Of a stretch of DNA of 41,880 bases, positions 33,913 to 41,880 are shown piece by piece. Source of the stretch: Leptolyngbyaceae cyanobacterium CSU_1_3. Its GTDB lineage: Bacteria; Cyanobacteriota; Cyanobacteriia; Leptolyngbyales; Leptolyngbyaceae. Under the pieces are notes generated by a model, which saw only the letters and a program-made list of their open reading frames with translations, did not search any database and was not told the DNA's origin. A program made the translations under genes and the position numbers. The stretch lies in assembly GCA_012034655.1 (NCBI GenBank), contig JAAUOZ010000029.1:1-41880 (forward strand), given 5' to 3'. Position 1 is the stretch's first letter. Every line of letters begins with the position of its first letter.

Positions 33913-34780
33913 GTGTGCCCAGGTCATCTGACCCGATCGGATCTCGGTGTGCAGATGGGGGTGCTGCGCTAGCAGGGCTTGGGCTTGGGGTAGCGCAGAC
34001 TGGGCACAGGCTAGGGCGGCGGCGGTTTGCTGAATTGCATCTGGTTCGCTAAAGACGCGCTCTAGATCGGCAACTGTTTGGTCGTTGAGGAAGGGGCCGA
34101 TCGGTCGCCAAAGTTCGGGTGTCACTGGGCGTTTTGCTGCCCAGCGTTCGTGAGCATAATCAGATAGCATCCTCGCCAGTTCGGGATTCGATCGCTGATC
34201 CAGTCCCCAAATTTGGTGCAGCGGGCTACCCACAAACAGCGCCTTCAGCACCATCTGGTTCCAGGCTGGAGTGTCAAATTGCTCGGCAGGATAGGGATTG
34301 TGAAGGGCGATGGCGTTGAATACCGCAGACATGTTGCTCCGAATGCCTTCGGCGGCGCGAGCCTGCAAACAGTTTGCGTGAGGAAGGAGCGGAAAGCTTT
34401 GGTAGAGAGCCACTGTCTCGCTGACATCGGCGGTCGCAAACAGTTGCTCTAATTTTTTGGTAATGCGCGGTGTCTGTGTGGGGCAAGCTCAACAAAACCA
34501 GGGTGCGCCCCGCTTGATCGATGCTCCAATTTTGCGGCAACCACCCCGGACGCAGCATTTCTGCCATTTCTAAGTCTTCAGGGGTCAGCGTCAGATCTTG
34601 CTTGCCCAGCCGTCGGGGCATGGTGCTGAACGTGGTAAACAGTAGCTGCTCTGAGGAGTTTTGCTCTAATTGGGTCAGCTTTTCTTGGAGCCAATCGGCT
34701 TGAGATTGAGACTGGCGCACTACCCAAGAGTAGAGGGCGTTTCTGATTTGGAGCCGATTTTCAGAATTGTCTACGGACAT
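33880..34780 (-). pseudogene. eboA: EboA, first gene of the ebo operon, split by a frameshift
   Basis: The N-terminal part starts at ATG 34780 (MSVDNSENRLQIRNALYSWV) and reads well to LLSLPHTDTAHYQK. The C-terminal part continues in the neighbouring frame: LEQLFATADVSETVALYQSF then HANCLQARAAEGIRSNMSAV. The frames join as HYQKLEQLFATADVSE if one base is removed from the six-T run at 34453-34458 (A-run on the coding strand). The combined product of about 299 residues is a typical helical EboA protein (DUF, no known fold assigned by me). It heads the operon eboA-B-C-D-E-F, all on the minus strand, with the promoter presumably in 34781-35426. The frameshift may be a base-calling error. Confidence 0.88.
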
Positions 34781-35098
34781 GGCAGTGTACCCAAAATCAT
34801 AGTTTCCACGGTCTAAGAAGTTGCTTCGAGTCTAGAGAAACCTCTCCATAACGTTGTTTTGCTTGGTGACTTTAAGTGGTTTTTTTGAGAGGTTTTTGGC
34901 AACTCAGCCCTAGCCTTTATAAGGGTCGGATCACCTTAAACGATCGCTACGATCGTGTCAGCGTAGATAACCAGAACAGCCTGAACCGACCTGGAACGAA
35001 CGGCGATCGTCAGAATTGAACGAATATTTGCGTGTTTTTTAGGGCGAGTCTCACATTTTTCGAGTGACTTCATCCATAGATAACAAACCTCCCTGAAT

Positions 35099-35236
35099 TT
35101 ACAGAGAAGTGTCGAAAAGCTTGATACTGCCTTTGATATGTTTGCAAACTTTGATGAAGGCAACTTTCTCCAATTCTGAGAGTCCGATTGCTGGGATGGT
35201 GACAATATTTTTGCCTGGGCGTAGTGTATTTGTCAC
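35099..35236 (-). CDS. Possible small protein or gene remnant
   Basis: A minus-strand frame with unusually protein-like composition: VTNTLRPGKNIVTIPAIGL followed by SELEKVAFIKVCKHIKGSIK. It continues upstream without a good start (GHSLTIELVVG) to a stop codon near 35275, next to a tandem repeat. GTG 35236 is the only usual start; there is no clear ribosome site. It could be the 3' remnant of a lost gene or a chance frame. No family is recognised. Confidence 0.25.
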   Translation of the reverse strand: MTNTLRPGKNIVTIPAIGLSELEKVAFIKVCKHIKGSIKLFDTSL

Positions 35237-35277
35237 ACCGACGACAAGCTCAATGGTTAAGCTATGACCTTAGACTG

Positions 35278-35325
35278 GGGTGAGCCTAAACTAGGGTGAG
35301 CTTAGACTATGGCGAGCTTAGACTA
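35278..35325. repeat. 16-bp tandem repeat, three units
   Basis: GGGTGAGCCTAAACTA, GGGTGAGCTTAGACTA and TGGCGAGCTTAGACTA follow head to tail, with degenerate partial units on both sides. It is about 100 bp before the DUF1361 start codon. Confidence 0.85.
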
Positions 35326-35426
35326 TGGGTATTGAGCTAGCCCTCAGCAATTTCATGTGCCAAGTCGGGCAGTTCGATCGCTCACCAGTCTCCAATAACT
35401 CTTTAGTACAGTCAGGATAATCGCTG

Positions 35427-36125
35427 ATGGAACCTTCGTTGCTCAAGTATTTGCTATCTAGCACCTTTGGTATTTTGCACGGCAACGCTAGATGGATGGG
35501 GTGGAATTTGTTTTTGGCTTTAGTGCCGCTCGCCCTAAGCGTGCTGTTGTTTCGTCAAACTCGAATGGGTACAACTCCCTTGACTTTACCTCCGATCGCT
35601 CTCCAACTTCGCCATCGTTCCTGGCTTTGGTGGGCGGGCGTGATAGCGTTCATCGCTTTTCTGCCTAATGCGCCCTACATCTTGACTGATGTGATTCATT
35701 TTATTGATGCAGTTCAAGATTTTGAGTCAGAAATTTGGGTGATCACACTCGTGCTCATTCCTTTGTATGTTTTGTTTGTTTTTGCTGGCTTCGAGTCTTA
35801 TGTTTTGTCGTTGATCAATTTGGGCTATTACTTAAATCAGCGCGAGTTAGGTCGGTATGTGTTGGGTGTAGAATTAGTGATACATTTTTTGAGTGCGATC
35901 GGCATTTATTTGGGTCGTTTTTTGCGTTACAACAGTTGGGATCTTGTGACTCGCCTAGACGAAATTGCCCTAACTGTGATTGAGGATCTGGTAGGCAAGC
36001 GCCCCCTCTTAGCGATCGTTATCACCTTTGTGTTGACCACTGCGCTCTACATTCCCTTCAAGCGGGCAACTCTGGCAGTTGCTGCCTACCAAACAACATC
36101 AACCAGGCAGACTCACCAAATTTAA
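35427..36125 (+). CDS. DUF1361 integral membrane protein
   Basis: A 232-residue protein with about six hydrophobic segments. The family signature is clear: MGWNLFLALVPLALSVLLF near the N-terminus, then FIAFLPNAPYILTDVIHF, then the polar RNSWD-like RFLRYNSWDLVTRLDEI. DUF1361 proteins are predicted membrane proteins of unknown function found in cyanobacteria and Firmicutes. The start is ATG 35427, without a strong ribosome site. It is a single gene followed by a hairpin at 36136-36160 that separates it from the convergent gene beyond. Confidence 0.88.
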   Translation: MEPSLLKYLLSSTFGILHGNARWMGWNLFLALVPLALSVLLFRQTRMGTTPLTLPPIALQLRHRSWLWWAGVIAFIAFLPNAPYILTDVIHFIDAVQDFESEIWVITLVLIPLYVLFVFAGFESYVLSLINLGYYLNQRELGRYVLGVELVIHFLSAIGIYLGRFLRYNSWDLVTRLDEIALTVIEDLVGKRPLLAIVITFVLTTALYIPFKRATLAVAAYQTTSTRQTHQI

Positions 36126-36135
36126 TCATTAAAAA

Positions 36136-36160
36136 TTAGGGGCAGAAACTCTGCCCCTAA
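36136..36160. terminator. Bidirectional terminator hairpin
   Basis: TTAGGGGCAG and CTGCCCCTAA form a perfect ten-pair stem with an AAACT loop, 10 bp after the DUF1361 stop codon. The A-run before it serves as T-run for the opposite strand. Confidence 0.8.
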
Positions 36161-36318
36161 CTTATGAGATAGACGGTTGCCCACCGTTTGATTTAGCGTC
36201 TGAAGAGTGCTACAGGTCTAGCATTTTCGGCGTATCGATAGCGTCTGGTGGACGTTACAGCAATACTACCCCCCTACCTAAAGGGTGTTCAAAATCGCCA
36301 TACTCTACTAGAGCTATC

Positions 36319-36684
36319 TTACTGAACGGCGCTCTTAGCCGTGTCGGCTGCTTTTTCCAAGCCGCGCTTGATCTTTTTCTCGATCGTGTCGCCACTGCTA
36401 TTAGACGGACGCTTCATGTCTTCAATACCAGCCGTGCCCTGAACTTCATTGATTGCACCATTCTGCGCGCGCTCAGTCACTTCCTCGAGCGAACGAAGAC
36501 CCGCTTTATCAATCACATCTTTGGCAGTTCGTTCGTAGGTTTTTGCGGGTTCGGTCGCTTCACCTTTGACGGGCTGATTGGGGTTAGGAGCCGCAAAAGC
36601 AGGCGTAATTACTGATGAGAATAGAAGCACTGCACATAGGCAAGCTGTTACCAAAAAACGCACAGCAGATAGAATAGACTTCAT
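36319..36684 (-). CDS. Small secreted protein, low-temperature-induced-protein-like
   Basis: A 121-residue protein with a clear Sec signal peptide: MKSILSAVRFLVTACLCAVL then LFSSVITPAFA, with cleavage after AFA. The mature part is short, charged and helical (TYERTAKDVIDKAGLRSLEE, DTIEKKIKRGLEKAADTAKS). It resembles the small exported cyanobacterial proteins annotated as low-temperature-induced; that name is from memory of the pattern and the function is not known. The start is fixed at ATG 36684 by GGAGG at 36693-36697; five more upstream codons in frame cover the ribosome site. It stands alone, with hairpin 36136-36160 beyond its 3' side. Confidence 0.75.
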   Translation of the reverse strand: MKSILSAVRFLVTACLCAVLLFSSVITPAFAAPNPNQPVKGEATEPAKTYERTAKDVIDKAGLRSLEEVTERAQNGAINEVQGTAGIEDMKRPSNSSGDTIEKKIKRGLEKAADTAKSAVQ

Positions 36685-36870
36685 ACAAAATTCCTCCAAT
36701 TAGAAGCTAAGTTTTCTAGAGTTTCTGACAGATTGAGTCAGAACAGATTTCATTTAATCTGGCTCTATCTACTCAAATTTCATCGCTTCATCACATCTGC
36801 ATCTAGAGTGAGTTTGCTTCTTCTAGAAATAATCATTTGCCTCTCAAAAGACAGATGAAATGCCTGTCAG

Positions 36871-37176
36871 TTAGCCTTTAGACATAAATTCTACTCGTGG
36901 TAAAAGCGGGTCTTGCACGACTCCAAATCCTTTGAAATTCCAGCGATCGAGCACACTTTTGATCTGCGACCCAGGCAAAGACTCGACGCTAAAGCGATCG
37001 ACCAACCCTGCTGCATGTTTGTTCAAATAGCTCAGCGCATCAAAATGTTCTCGAAAAACCAGGATGTAGCCATTTTGCGGCGATCGAGCTTGATCTAAAT
37101 TCGACTGATCGGGGTAAGCCGTTAGGTAACTGCCATCTATTCTGGAACGAATTAAGTAGTAGATTTCAGAAAACAT
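36871..37176 (-). CDS. Conserved hypothetical protein, about 101 residues
   Basis: A small soluble protein beginning MFSEIYYLIRSRIDGSYLTA and containing NGYILVFREHFDALSYLNKH and LVDRFSVESLPGSQIKSVLD. The pattern of short strands and helices with aromatic residues suggests a compact domain; I recall similar cyanobacterial proteins but no function. There are no cysteines, membrane segments or signal peptide. It is flanked by short gaps and stands on the same strand as the DppB-type permease upstream of it (119 bp away). Confidence 0.7.
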   Translation of the reverse strand: MFSEIYYLIRSRIDGSYLTAYPDQSNLDQARSPQNGYILVFREHFDALSYLNKHAAGLVDRFSVESLPGSQIKSVLDRWNFKGFGVVQDPLLPRVEFMSKG

Positions 37177-37295
37177 TATCAGAAAACATTAGTAGTGCTT
37201 TGGTCTGTGCAAGGCATGAGTTATTGGCTGATCCCAAACGGTAGATTCTCATTGCTAAAAACACATTGTGACGAAAAGATCTGCTCAAATCCGCC

Positions 37296-38345
37296 CTAAT
37301 TAATGTCAGCCAAATTGATGCGCGGATCGACAAATTTGAGCAACAAATCTGCCAGCAAGTTGCCCAAAATTAACATCACTCCACCCATCATTAAACTAGC
37401 CATAACCAGGTATAAGTCTTGCACTAAAAGAGCCTGTAGAATCAGCCGTCCCAGCCCTGGCCAATTGAAGAAAAATTCTGTAATAAATGCGCCACTCAAT
37501 AAACCTGCAAACTCAAATCCCAATAGCGTAATGATCGGGTTGATTGCGTTTCGCAGGGCATGAACGTAAACAACTTTGTTCTCAGGCAACCCCTTAGCCC
37601 GCGCAGTTTGGATGTAATCTTGGCGCAACACATCCAACAACTGCCCCCGCATGATGCGCTGTAGACCTGCAAAGCTGGCAATGCTGAGGGCGATCGTGGG
37701 CAAAATCATGTGCCAGCCAATATCGAGCAGCTTGCCCAGTGGAGTTAAATCAGCATGGTCGATGCTGGTCATGTCGCCCACCGGAAACAAGGGAGATGTG
37801 TTTTGGGCAAAGATTAGCAGCAATAAGGCTGTGATAAAGCTGGGAAACCCCTGCCCCGTATAGCTAAGAAGTTGCAGCACGCGATCGATCCAGCGCTGTT
37901 GATAGATCGCGCCTAAAATCCCCATTGGAATCGCCACCAACCAGGTAAACACCAGTGAAGATAGAGCAATCAGCAGGGTTGCTGGAACCCTCTCCCATAG
38001 CAAAGAAGCCACCGATCGGTTGTAGGCAAAGCTTGTGCCAAAATCGCCCTGCGTCACCACGCGCCACAGCCAGATCACATACTGCTCAACCCAGGATTTG
38101 TCTAGCCCAAACTGCTGCCTGAGTTGCTCAATCCGTTCGGGTGAGATTTTAGGATTTTCTCTCAGAACGTCAAGGTAGTCGCCCGGCGCTATTTGAATGA
38201 TAAAGAAACTAAGTGCCGCCGCCAAAAGCAGTGTCAGTAGGGCTTGCAACAGTCGCTTGATCACATAGACCGTTGTTTCGCTGGTGAGTGCTTCGGTGAA
38301 CCCATCCCAACTCGATCGCAGTCTTCCAGGCGCAGATAGTGTCAT
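37296..38345 (-). CDS. ABC transporter permease, DppB/OppB type
   Basis: A 349-residue membrane permease of the peptide/nickel/opine importer class. The N-terminal segment with FFIIQIAPGDYLDVLRENP and the motif GLDKSWVEQY are typical of DppB/OppB. About six membrane helices follow, and the EAA-like loop reads ARAKGLPENKVVYVHALRNA. The C-terminus has FFFNWPGLGRLILQALLVQD. Such permeases need a DppC partner, a binding protein and ATPases, none of which is adjacent; in cyanobacteria these are often scattered. It lies 29 bp after apt on the same strand, so the two may be co-transcribed. Confidence 0.92.
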   Translation of the reverse strand: MTLSAPGRLRSSWDGFTEALTSETTVYVIKRLLQALLTLLLAAALSFFIIQIAPGDYLDVLRENPKISPERIEQLRQQFGLDKSWVEQYVIWLWRVVTQGDFGTSFAYNRSVASLLWERVPATLLIALSSLVFTWLVAIPMGILGAIYQQRWIDRVLQLLSYTGQGFPSFITALLLLIFAQNTSPLFPVGDMTSIDHADLTPLGKLLDIGWHMILPTIALSIASFAGLQRIMRGQLLDVLRQDYIQTARAKGLPENKVVYVHALRNAINPIITLLGFEFAGLLSGAFITEFFFNWPGLGRLILQALLVQDLYLVMASLMMGGVMLILGNLLADLLLKFVDPRINLADIN

Positions 38346-38374
38346 TTTGATTCGCGGTGAGCTTTCTCCATATC

Positions 38375-38887
38375 CTAATACTCAACCAGCGTCACGATCG
38401 GGACATCTGGAAGATGACTGCGCCCTTGTAACTCTTTGAGTTCAATCACAAAGGCAAAACCGACCAGTTCGCAGCCTGTTTGTTGAATTAGCCGCGCCGT
38501 AGCGTTGGCAGTGCCGCCCGTCGCGATCAGATCATCGACCACCAAAATTCGGCAGCCACCTTGGAGGGCATCCTGGTGAATTTCTAAACAGTCTGTGCCG
38601 TACTCTAGCTGGTATTCGATCGAATGCACCGCCGCCGGAAGTTTGCCGGGCTTGCGGACAGGAATAAAGCCAACTCCCATCTTATAAGCCAACGGTGTGC
38701 CAAAGATAAAGCCCCGTGACTCCATGCCCACAATGTAGTCGGGCGCAAGATCTGCACACTTTTCAGCCAAAATATCGATCGTGTACTTTAACCCTGCTTG
38801 GTTTTGCAACAGCGTTGTGATGTCTCTAAACAGAATGCCAGGTTTAGGAAAGTCAGGAATTTCACGAATCAGTGCTCTAAGATCCAT
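38375..38887 (-). CDS. apt: Adenine phosphoribosyltransferase
   Basis: A 170-residue type I phosphoribosyltransferase that makes AMP from adenine and PRPP (purine salvage, cytoplasm). The PRPP-binding motif reads [20 protein letters not shown] (about 119-138), and the N-terminal [20 protein letters not shown] is the Apt signature. Further blocks are [20 protein letters not shown] and [13 protein letters not shown]. The start at ATG 38887 gives the normal length. The downstream permease begins 29 bp later on the same strand. Confidence 0.97.
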   Translation of the reverse strand: MDLRALIREIPDFPKPGILFRDITTLLQNQAGLKYTIDILAEKCADLAPDYIVGMESRGFIFGTPLAYKMGVGFIPVRKPGKLPAAVHSIEYQLEYGTDCLEIHQDALQGGCRILVVDDLIATGGTANATARLIQQTGCELVGFAFVIELKELQGRSHLPDVPIVTLVEY

Positions 38888-39038
38888 AAAAGTGGAAGGC
38901 GATAAGGTGATGAGTGGGTTATCTCACAAGTTGGGGCACTTGTCATCTCGATTCTGATCATCTGTTGCGATCGGGTTGAGATAAGCTGGAAAGCAGAACG
39001 AAAACACTACCCCACGATCGAGCAAAATTGGAGCTTGA

Positions 39039-39398
39039 ATGACGCTTGAGCAGCAACTCAGCCAACAAAGGGTCAAACACATCGTCAGCAGCTATCAGCT
39101 AGACGGAACTGAAACTGAGGCATTCGCAACCTACCTCAGCGACCTGTTGCAAACCTATGCGTCTCCCTTGCTCGAACTCGCCCTGACCGAGACGATCGTC
39201 GCCCATTGGCTGAGTGTCACCCTTCCCAGAGGCACTTCGTTTCTGACCGATGTTCACGCGCTGCTCAAACGCTGGGAAGTCGAAACCATTGCCAGCACCC
39301 TAACTCCTAATCAATTTCAGCAAATTACAGGCCTTGATCCAAGCCCGGTGTTTGGCTCGTCTGAGTTGCCGCCTCCGTCGATCGTCCAGCCGCGATAG
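39039..39398 (+). CDS. Conserved hypothetical helical protein, 119 residues
   Basis: A small soluble protein: MTLEQQLSQQRVKHIVSSYQ at the start, then EAFATYLSDLLQTYASPLLE and TIVAHWLSVTLPRGTSFL. It is mainly helical, acidic and Leu/Gln rich, and ends in a Pro-rich tail. I recall such proteins only from cyanobacteria, with no known function. No cysteines, signal or membrane segment. It is divergent from apt, with its own 150-bp upstream gap. Confidence 0.7.
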   Translation: MTLEQQLSQQRVKHIVSSYQLDGTETEAFATYLSDLLQTYASPLLELALTETIVAHWLSVTLPRGTSFLTDVHALLKRWEVETIASTLTPNQFQQITGLDPSPVFGSSELPPPSIVQPR

Positions 39399-39555
39399 AC
39401 ATGCCCAAACAAAAGGCAGTACGCTGTAGCGATTCAATGACTCCCAGGCTTATGCGGGTCGCGCATCTTGCCTAACTAAACCAGCCGAGACGGCTGTTCC
39501 ACTGGATTGAATTCATGATTTTGAGCCAGTCGAGTGATCAAATAAATTTCTATTT

Positions 39556-40233
39556 CTAAGTTTTCCACCGTTCTGGCTTGGCAACGACGGCCACGCCATG
39601 AACGGTGATTCCTGCTTGACGTAACGTTTGGATCGCAGATCTAACCGTTGCCCCAGTGGTGTAAATATCATCCAAAAGCAAAACAGGAGCCGAAGGACGA
39701 TCGCGGCGAAACTCCTTGCCTAACCCAAACGCTTGCGCTAGGCTTTGCGATCGCTGACCAGCAGACTGACCAAACAGCGCTTCGGTCGATCGCAGCCGCT
39801 CCAAACCCCGCACCCGCAAAGGATAGCCCGTAAACTTACAGAAACTTTGGGCGATCAAATCTGCCTGGTTATAGCCGCGCTGCTGTTGTTTGGTAGGGTG
39901 CATCGGAATCGGCACTACGATCAGACGAGAACGGCTCAAATCGGCCGCCAACCAAGACTGAGCCAACCACTGACCCAGAGGCTCAGCCAGGGCAGGTTGG
40001 TTGTCGTATTTGAGGTGAGCGATCGTCCGTTTTAGCGCGTCTTGATACGCTCCCCAGGCAAAAACGGCAGGTTGTGCCTGCCAAAATTGAGCCGGATTTT
40101 TGAACTGACATTTTTGAATCTGCTGCTCACAAGTTGGGCAAAATTCCCCCAGCGTCGGCCGCTCACACAACGGGCAGGTCGCCTGTAAAAATAAACTGCA
40201 AACTTCTTTAAGAAGCAATCGCGGATTCAGCAT
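39556..40233 (-). CDS. ComF-family phosphoribosyltransferase-like protein
   Basis: The 225-residue protein has the ComF layout: an N-terminal zinc-ribbon-like region with CPLCERPTLGEFCPTCEQQI (about 20-39), then YDNQPALAEPLG and VVPIPMHPTKQQQRGYNQAD, and a C-terminal PRPP-type motif VLLLDDIYTTGATVRSAI. ComF in naturally competent bacteria is a cytoplasmic protein needed for uptake of single-stranded DNA; cyanobacterial members are needed for transformation in Synechocystis-type species. No other com gene is in the window. The start ATG 40233 has no strong ribosome site. Length and motifs are normal. Confidence 0.9.
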   Translation of the reverse strand: MLNPRLLLKEVCSLFLQATCPLCERPTLGEFCPTCEQQIQKCQFKNPAQFWQAQPAVFAWGAYQDALKRTIAHLKYDNQPALAEPLGQWLAQSWLAADLSRSRLIVVPIPMHPTKQQQRGYNQADLIAQSFCKFTGYPLRVRGLERLRSTEALFGQSAGQRSQSLAQAFGLGKEFRRDRPSAPVLLLDDIYTTGATVRSAIQTLRQAGITVHGVAVVAKPERWKT

Positions 40234-40296
40234 AACCCACCCAAAATCTACCCAATTAAGCTCATTCTCAGAATGCCCATTCTTGAAAATTTCGGC

Positions 40297-40329
40297 AATT
40301 GTTCAATAATTGTTCAATAATTGTTCAAT
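40297..40329. repeat. 11-bp tandem repeat, three perfect units
   Basis: AATTGTTCAAT occurs three times head to tail in the gap between divergent comF-type and PEP-synthase-like genes. Confidence 0.93.
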
Positions 40330-40399
40330 CATTTGAAGAAATCAGCAAACAGGGGGATCGCGGGGCTTAAGATCGAATACACCTCGATTTGCTTAGACT

Positions 40400-41880
40400 G
40401 TGGATAATCTCTACTGGCTCGACCAAATTCAAACGCAACATCACCAGCAGGTCGGGGATCAGGCTCTCCATCTCAGCTATTTGCACCAAAAGGGCTACCC
40501 GATCGCCGCCAGTTGGGTGATCTCAACAGCACTGTTTCGAGAATTTTTGGAAACCATTCAGTGGGCAGATCCGCTCTTTCTCGATCTGGCTCAATCTTCA
40601 TTGCGGGTGAACTTAGAAGATGCCACCCAGCTTCAGGCGATCGCACGGCAAATTCGGCAAGCGATCGTCACCACTCCCTTGCCTATTGAATGGATTGCAC
40701 AGTTGCAAGAGGCGGTCTACAAGCTGCATCCTGCCAACCCAGCAAACCCTTTGCAAGCGATAATACTGCGCCCTTCTCTGGCCCTAAAGTCTGCCAAAGC
40801 CAATGGGTTTGCGCCCACGATCGACCCAGAAGCCGCAAGTCTGCTCGAAGCTCAAGTCTGCTGGACAGAAGCAAAATCTCTAGAAACTGCCCTCAAACGA
40901 CTGTGGGCAGAACTGTTTCGAGCGAGAAATCTGCTCTATTGGCAGCGATCGCAGGTTCAGCTTCACCAGGTGCAACTCGCGGTCATCGTTCAGCCGATGG
41001 GGGCGGCGATCGCGTCGGGCTATCTGCAACGCCAAGCGACAGGCTGGGAAGTGCTGGCGACGTGGGGGTTTCCTCAAGCGATCGCCCAGGGAGAAGTTTT
41101 ACCAGATGTTTATCAGCTTGATGTAGATGGCTCCGTTCAGGCTCAAAAACTGGGCAGTCAGACGATTACCTATCGCATTACCTCCCCGGCCCAAGCGTCG
41201 GACTTGCCCTTGCAGCCTTACCCAGTCAGCGCAGCGCAGGATAGGCAATTTGTTTTAGATGCCGCCGATCTGCAAGCGTTGGGGCAGCTTTCTCGACGCT
41301 TGACTGCCGATTTTAGCGACCCGTTGATTTTAGAGTGGACGCGCGATCGCTCAGGTTTGTCTTTAACTCAGTTGAGCCGTCGCCCGTCAAATTTCTCCCC
41401 TGAATCCACAGAAGTTCCTCCTGAAACGGCGATCGTCCCCCTCCCTCAACCCATCCCCAAATCGCTCTCTGAAAGCCCCCCTGAGCGCAGGTCTCCGATC
41501 GTCTCAGGGCTTGCCGCCGCCCCTGGGCAGGTTGTTGCCCAAGCCACTGTGATCGAAGCAACCGTCATCACAGACCTCAATTTAGCCGCCATTCAGCCGG
41601 GAACCATCCTCGTGGTCTTGGCGATCCTGCCCGACTGGTTGCCACTGCTCAAGCAAGCCGCAGGTGTAATTGCTGAACAAGGTGGCATGACCAGCCACGG
41701 GGCGATCGTGGCTAGAGAGTTGGGCATTCCTGCGGTGGTAGGGGCCAATCAGGCTAGCCAAAAAATTCACACCGGAGACTGGCTACTCATCAATGGCGAT
41801 CGCGGTGAAATTTATAGCGTTGCTGCCGATTCGGTAGAAAAAATCCATCCTACTCCCCTATCCTTCATGAACATCCCCCC
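40400..41880 (+). CDS. PEP/pyruvate-binding (PEP synthase-like) protein, cut by the window end
   Basis: The frame is open from GTG 40400 to the end of the window, so the product is at least 493 residues and incomplete. The N-terminus (YWLDQIQTQHHQQVGDQALH, then GYPIAASWVISTALFREFL) resembles the pyruvate-binding domain of PEP synthase/pyruvate phosphate dikinase. The middle (about 330-370) is a Pro/Ser-rich linker. The C-terminal part is the swivelling PEP-utilising domain with the phosphorylated His at about residue 433 in GGMTSHGAIVARELGIPAVV. Cyanobacteria have such proteins besides true PpsA, and the ATP-grasp region here looks reduced, so activity is uncertain. The GTG start is the first in frame after an upstream stop. 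Confidence 0.8.
   Translation, partial: MDNLYWLDQIQTQHHQQVGDQALHLSYLHQKGYPIAASWVISTALFREFLETIQWADPLFLDLAQSSLRVNLEDATQLQAIARQIRQAIVTTPLPIEWIAQLQEAVYKLHPANPANPLQAIILRPSLALKSAKANGFAPTIDPEAASLLEAQVCWTEAKSLETALKRLWAELFRARNLLYWQRSQVQLHQVQLAVIVQPMGAAIASGYLQRQATGWEVLATWGFPQAIAQGEVLPDVYQLDVDGSVQAQKLGSQTITYRITSPAQASDLPLQPYPVSAAQDRQFVLDAADLQALGQLSRRLTADFSDPLILEWTRDRSGLSLTQLSRRPSNFSPESTEVPPETAIVPLPQPIPKSLSESPPERRSPIVSGLAAAPGQVVAQATVIEATVITDLNLAAIQPGTILVVLAILPDWLPLLKQAAGVIAEQGGMTSHGAIVARELGIPAVVGANQASQKIHTGDWLLINGDRGEIYSVAADSVEKIHPTPLSFMNIP

Larger units (their letters stand above)
34781..35426. other. Long divergent gap upstream of eboA
   Basis: About 645 bp between eboA (minus) and the DUF1361 gene (plus). 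It should hold both promoters. It contains a 16-bp tandem repeat at 35278-35325 and a possible small minus-strand frame at 35099-35236. A second minus-strand frame (34936-35073) starts behind AGGGAGG but is not convincing as protein. Confidence 0.5.

Noticed and set aside
34936..35205. 89-residue minus-strand frame
   Set aside because: It overlaps the other frame at 35099-35236; the part behind AGGGAGG (from 35073) is 45 residues of basic, non-conserved-looking sequence.

Overview
The window is chromosomal DNA from a cyanobacterium. The evidence is petG (cytochrome b6f), a phylloquinone menA-menC-menE set, a cyanobacterial-type chorismate lyase, an EGY-like M50 protein, very frequent GCGATCGC-type (HIP1) octamers, and many genes of cyanobacterial conserved families. 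The hormogonium/colanic-type polysaccharide genes and the ebo operon fit a filamentous, Leptolyngbya-like lineage; that last step is inference.

Layout. Positions 1-1612 hold a tnpB-only IS200/IS605-type element. 1649-5836 is a minus-strand run: M50-like membrane protein, DUF815 ATPase, DHNA-CoA hydrolase-type thioesterase, alpha/beta hydrolase. 6058-9563 holds a degenerate metallo-beta-lactamase-fold protein, a Crp-family regulator and a coiled-coil protein. 9751-15313 holds a priming sugar transferase, pgsA, a ChaN-like protein, ribF, a MoxR ATPase and a C39-like protein. 15441-20941 holds pgi, divergent menA-menC-menE and a small conserved gene. 21511-22025 holds a ribbon-helix-helix protein and tRNA-Leu(UAG). 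22978-26454 is a polysaccharide cluster (GT4, GT2, WcaF/HpsU-type acetyltransferase). 26438-27448 holds chorismate lyase and petG. 27524-34780 is a complete eboABCDEF operon on the minus strand. 35427-41880 holds a DUF1361 membrane protein, a small secreted protein, an orphan DppB-type permease, apt, ComF and the start of a PEP-synthase-like gene cut by the window end.

How the genes work together. Three sets concern quinones and photosynthetic electron transport: menA/menC/menE plus the DHNA-CoA hydrolase (phylloquinone), chorismate lyase (plastoquinone head group) and petG (b6f complex). A second theme is envelope and extracellular products: the sugar transferase, the GT4/GT2/acetyltransferase cluster and the ebo operon, which is known to be needed for exporting a scytonemin precursor to the periplasm.

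Two features run through the whole window. First, six genes are each broken by a single-base frameshift, five of them at a homopolymer run and the sixth possibly so. In each case the continuation in the neighbouring frame is clearly the missing part of the protein, including a hidden signal peptide on the ChaN-like protein and the N-terminal part of EboA. They are listed as single loci spanning both frames. Sequencing error is the simplest reading, but phase variation or decay is not excluded. Second, gaps between genes repeatedly carry short perfect tandem arrays with units of 11-19 bp in 2-4 copies, plus dispersed palindromic repeats.
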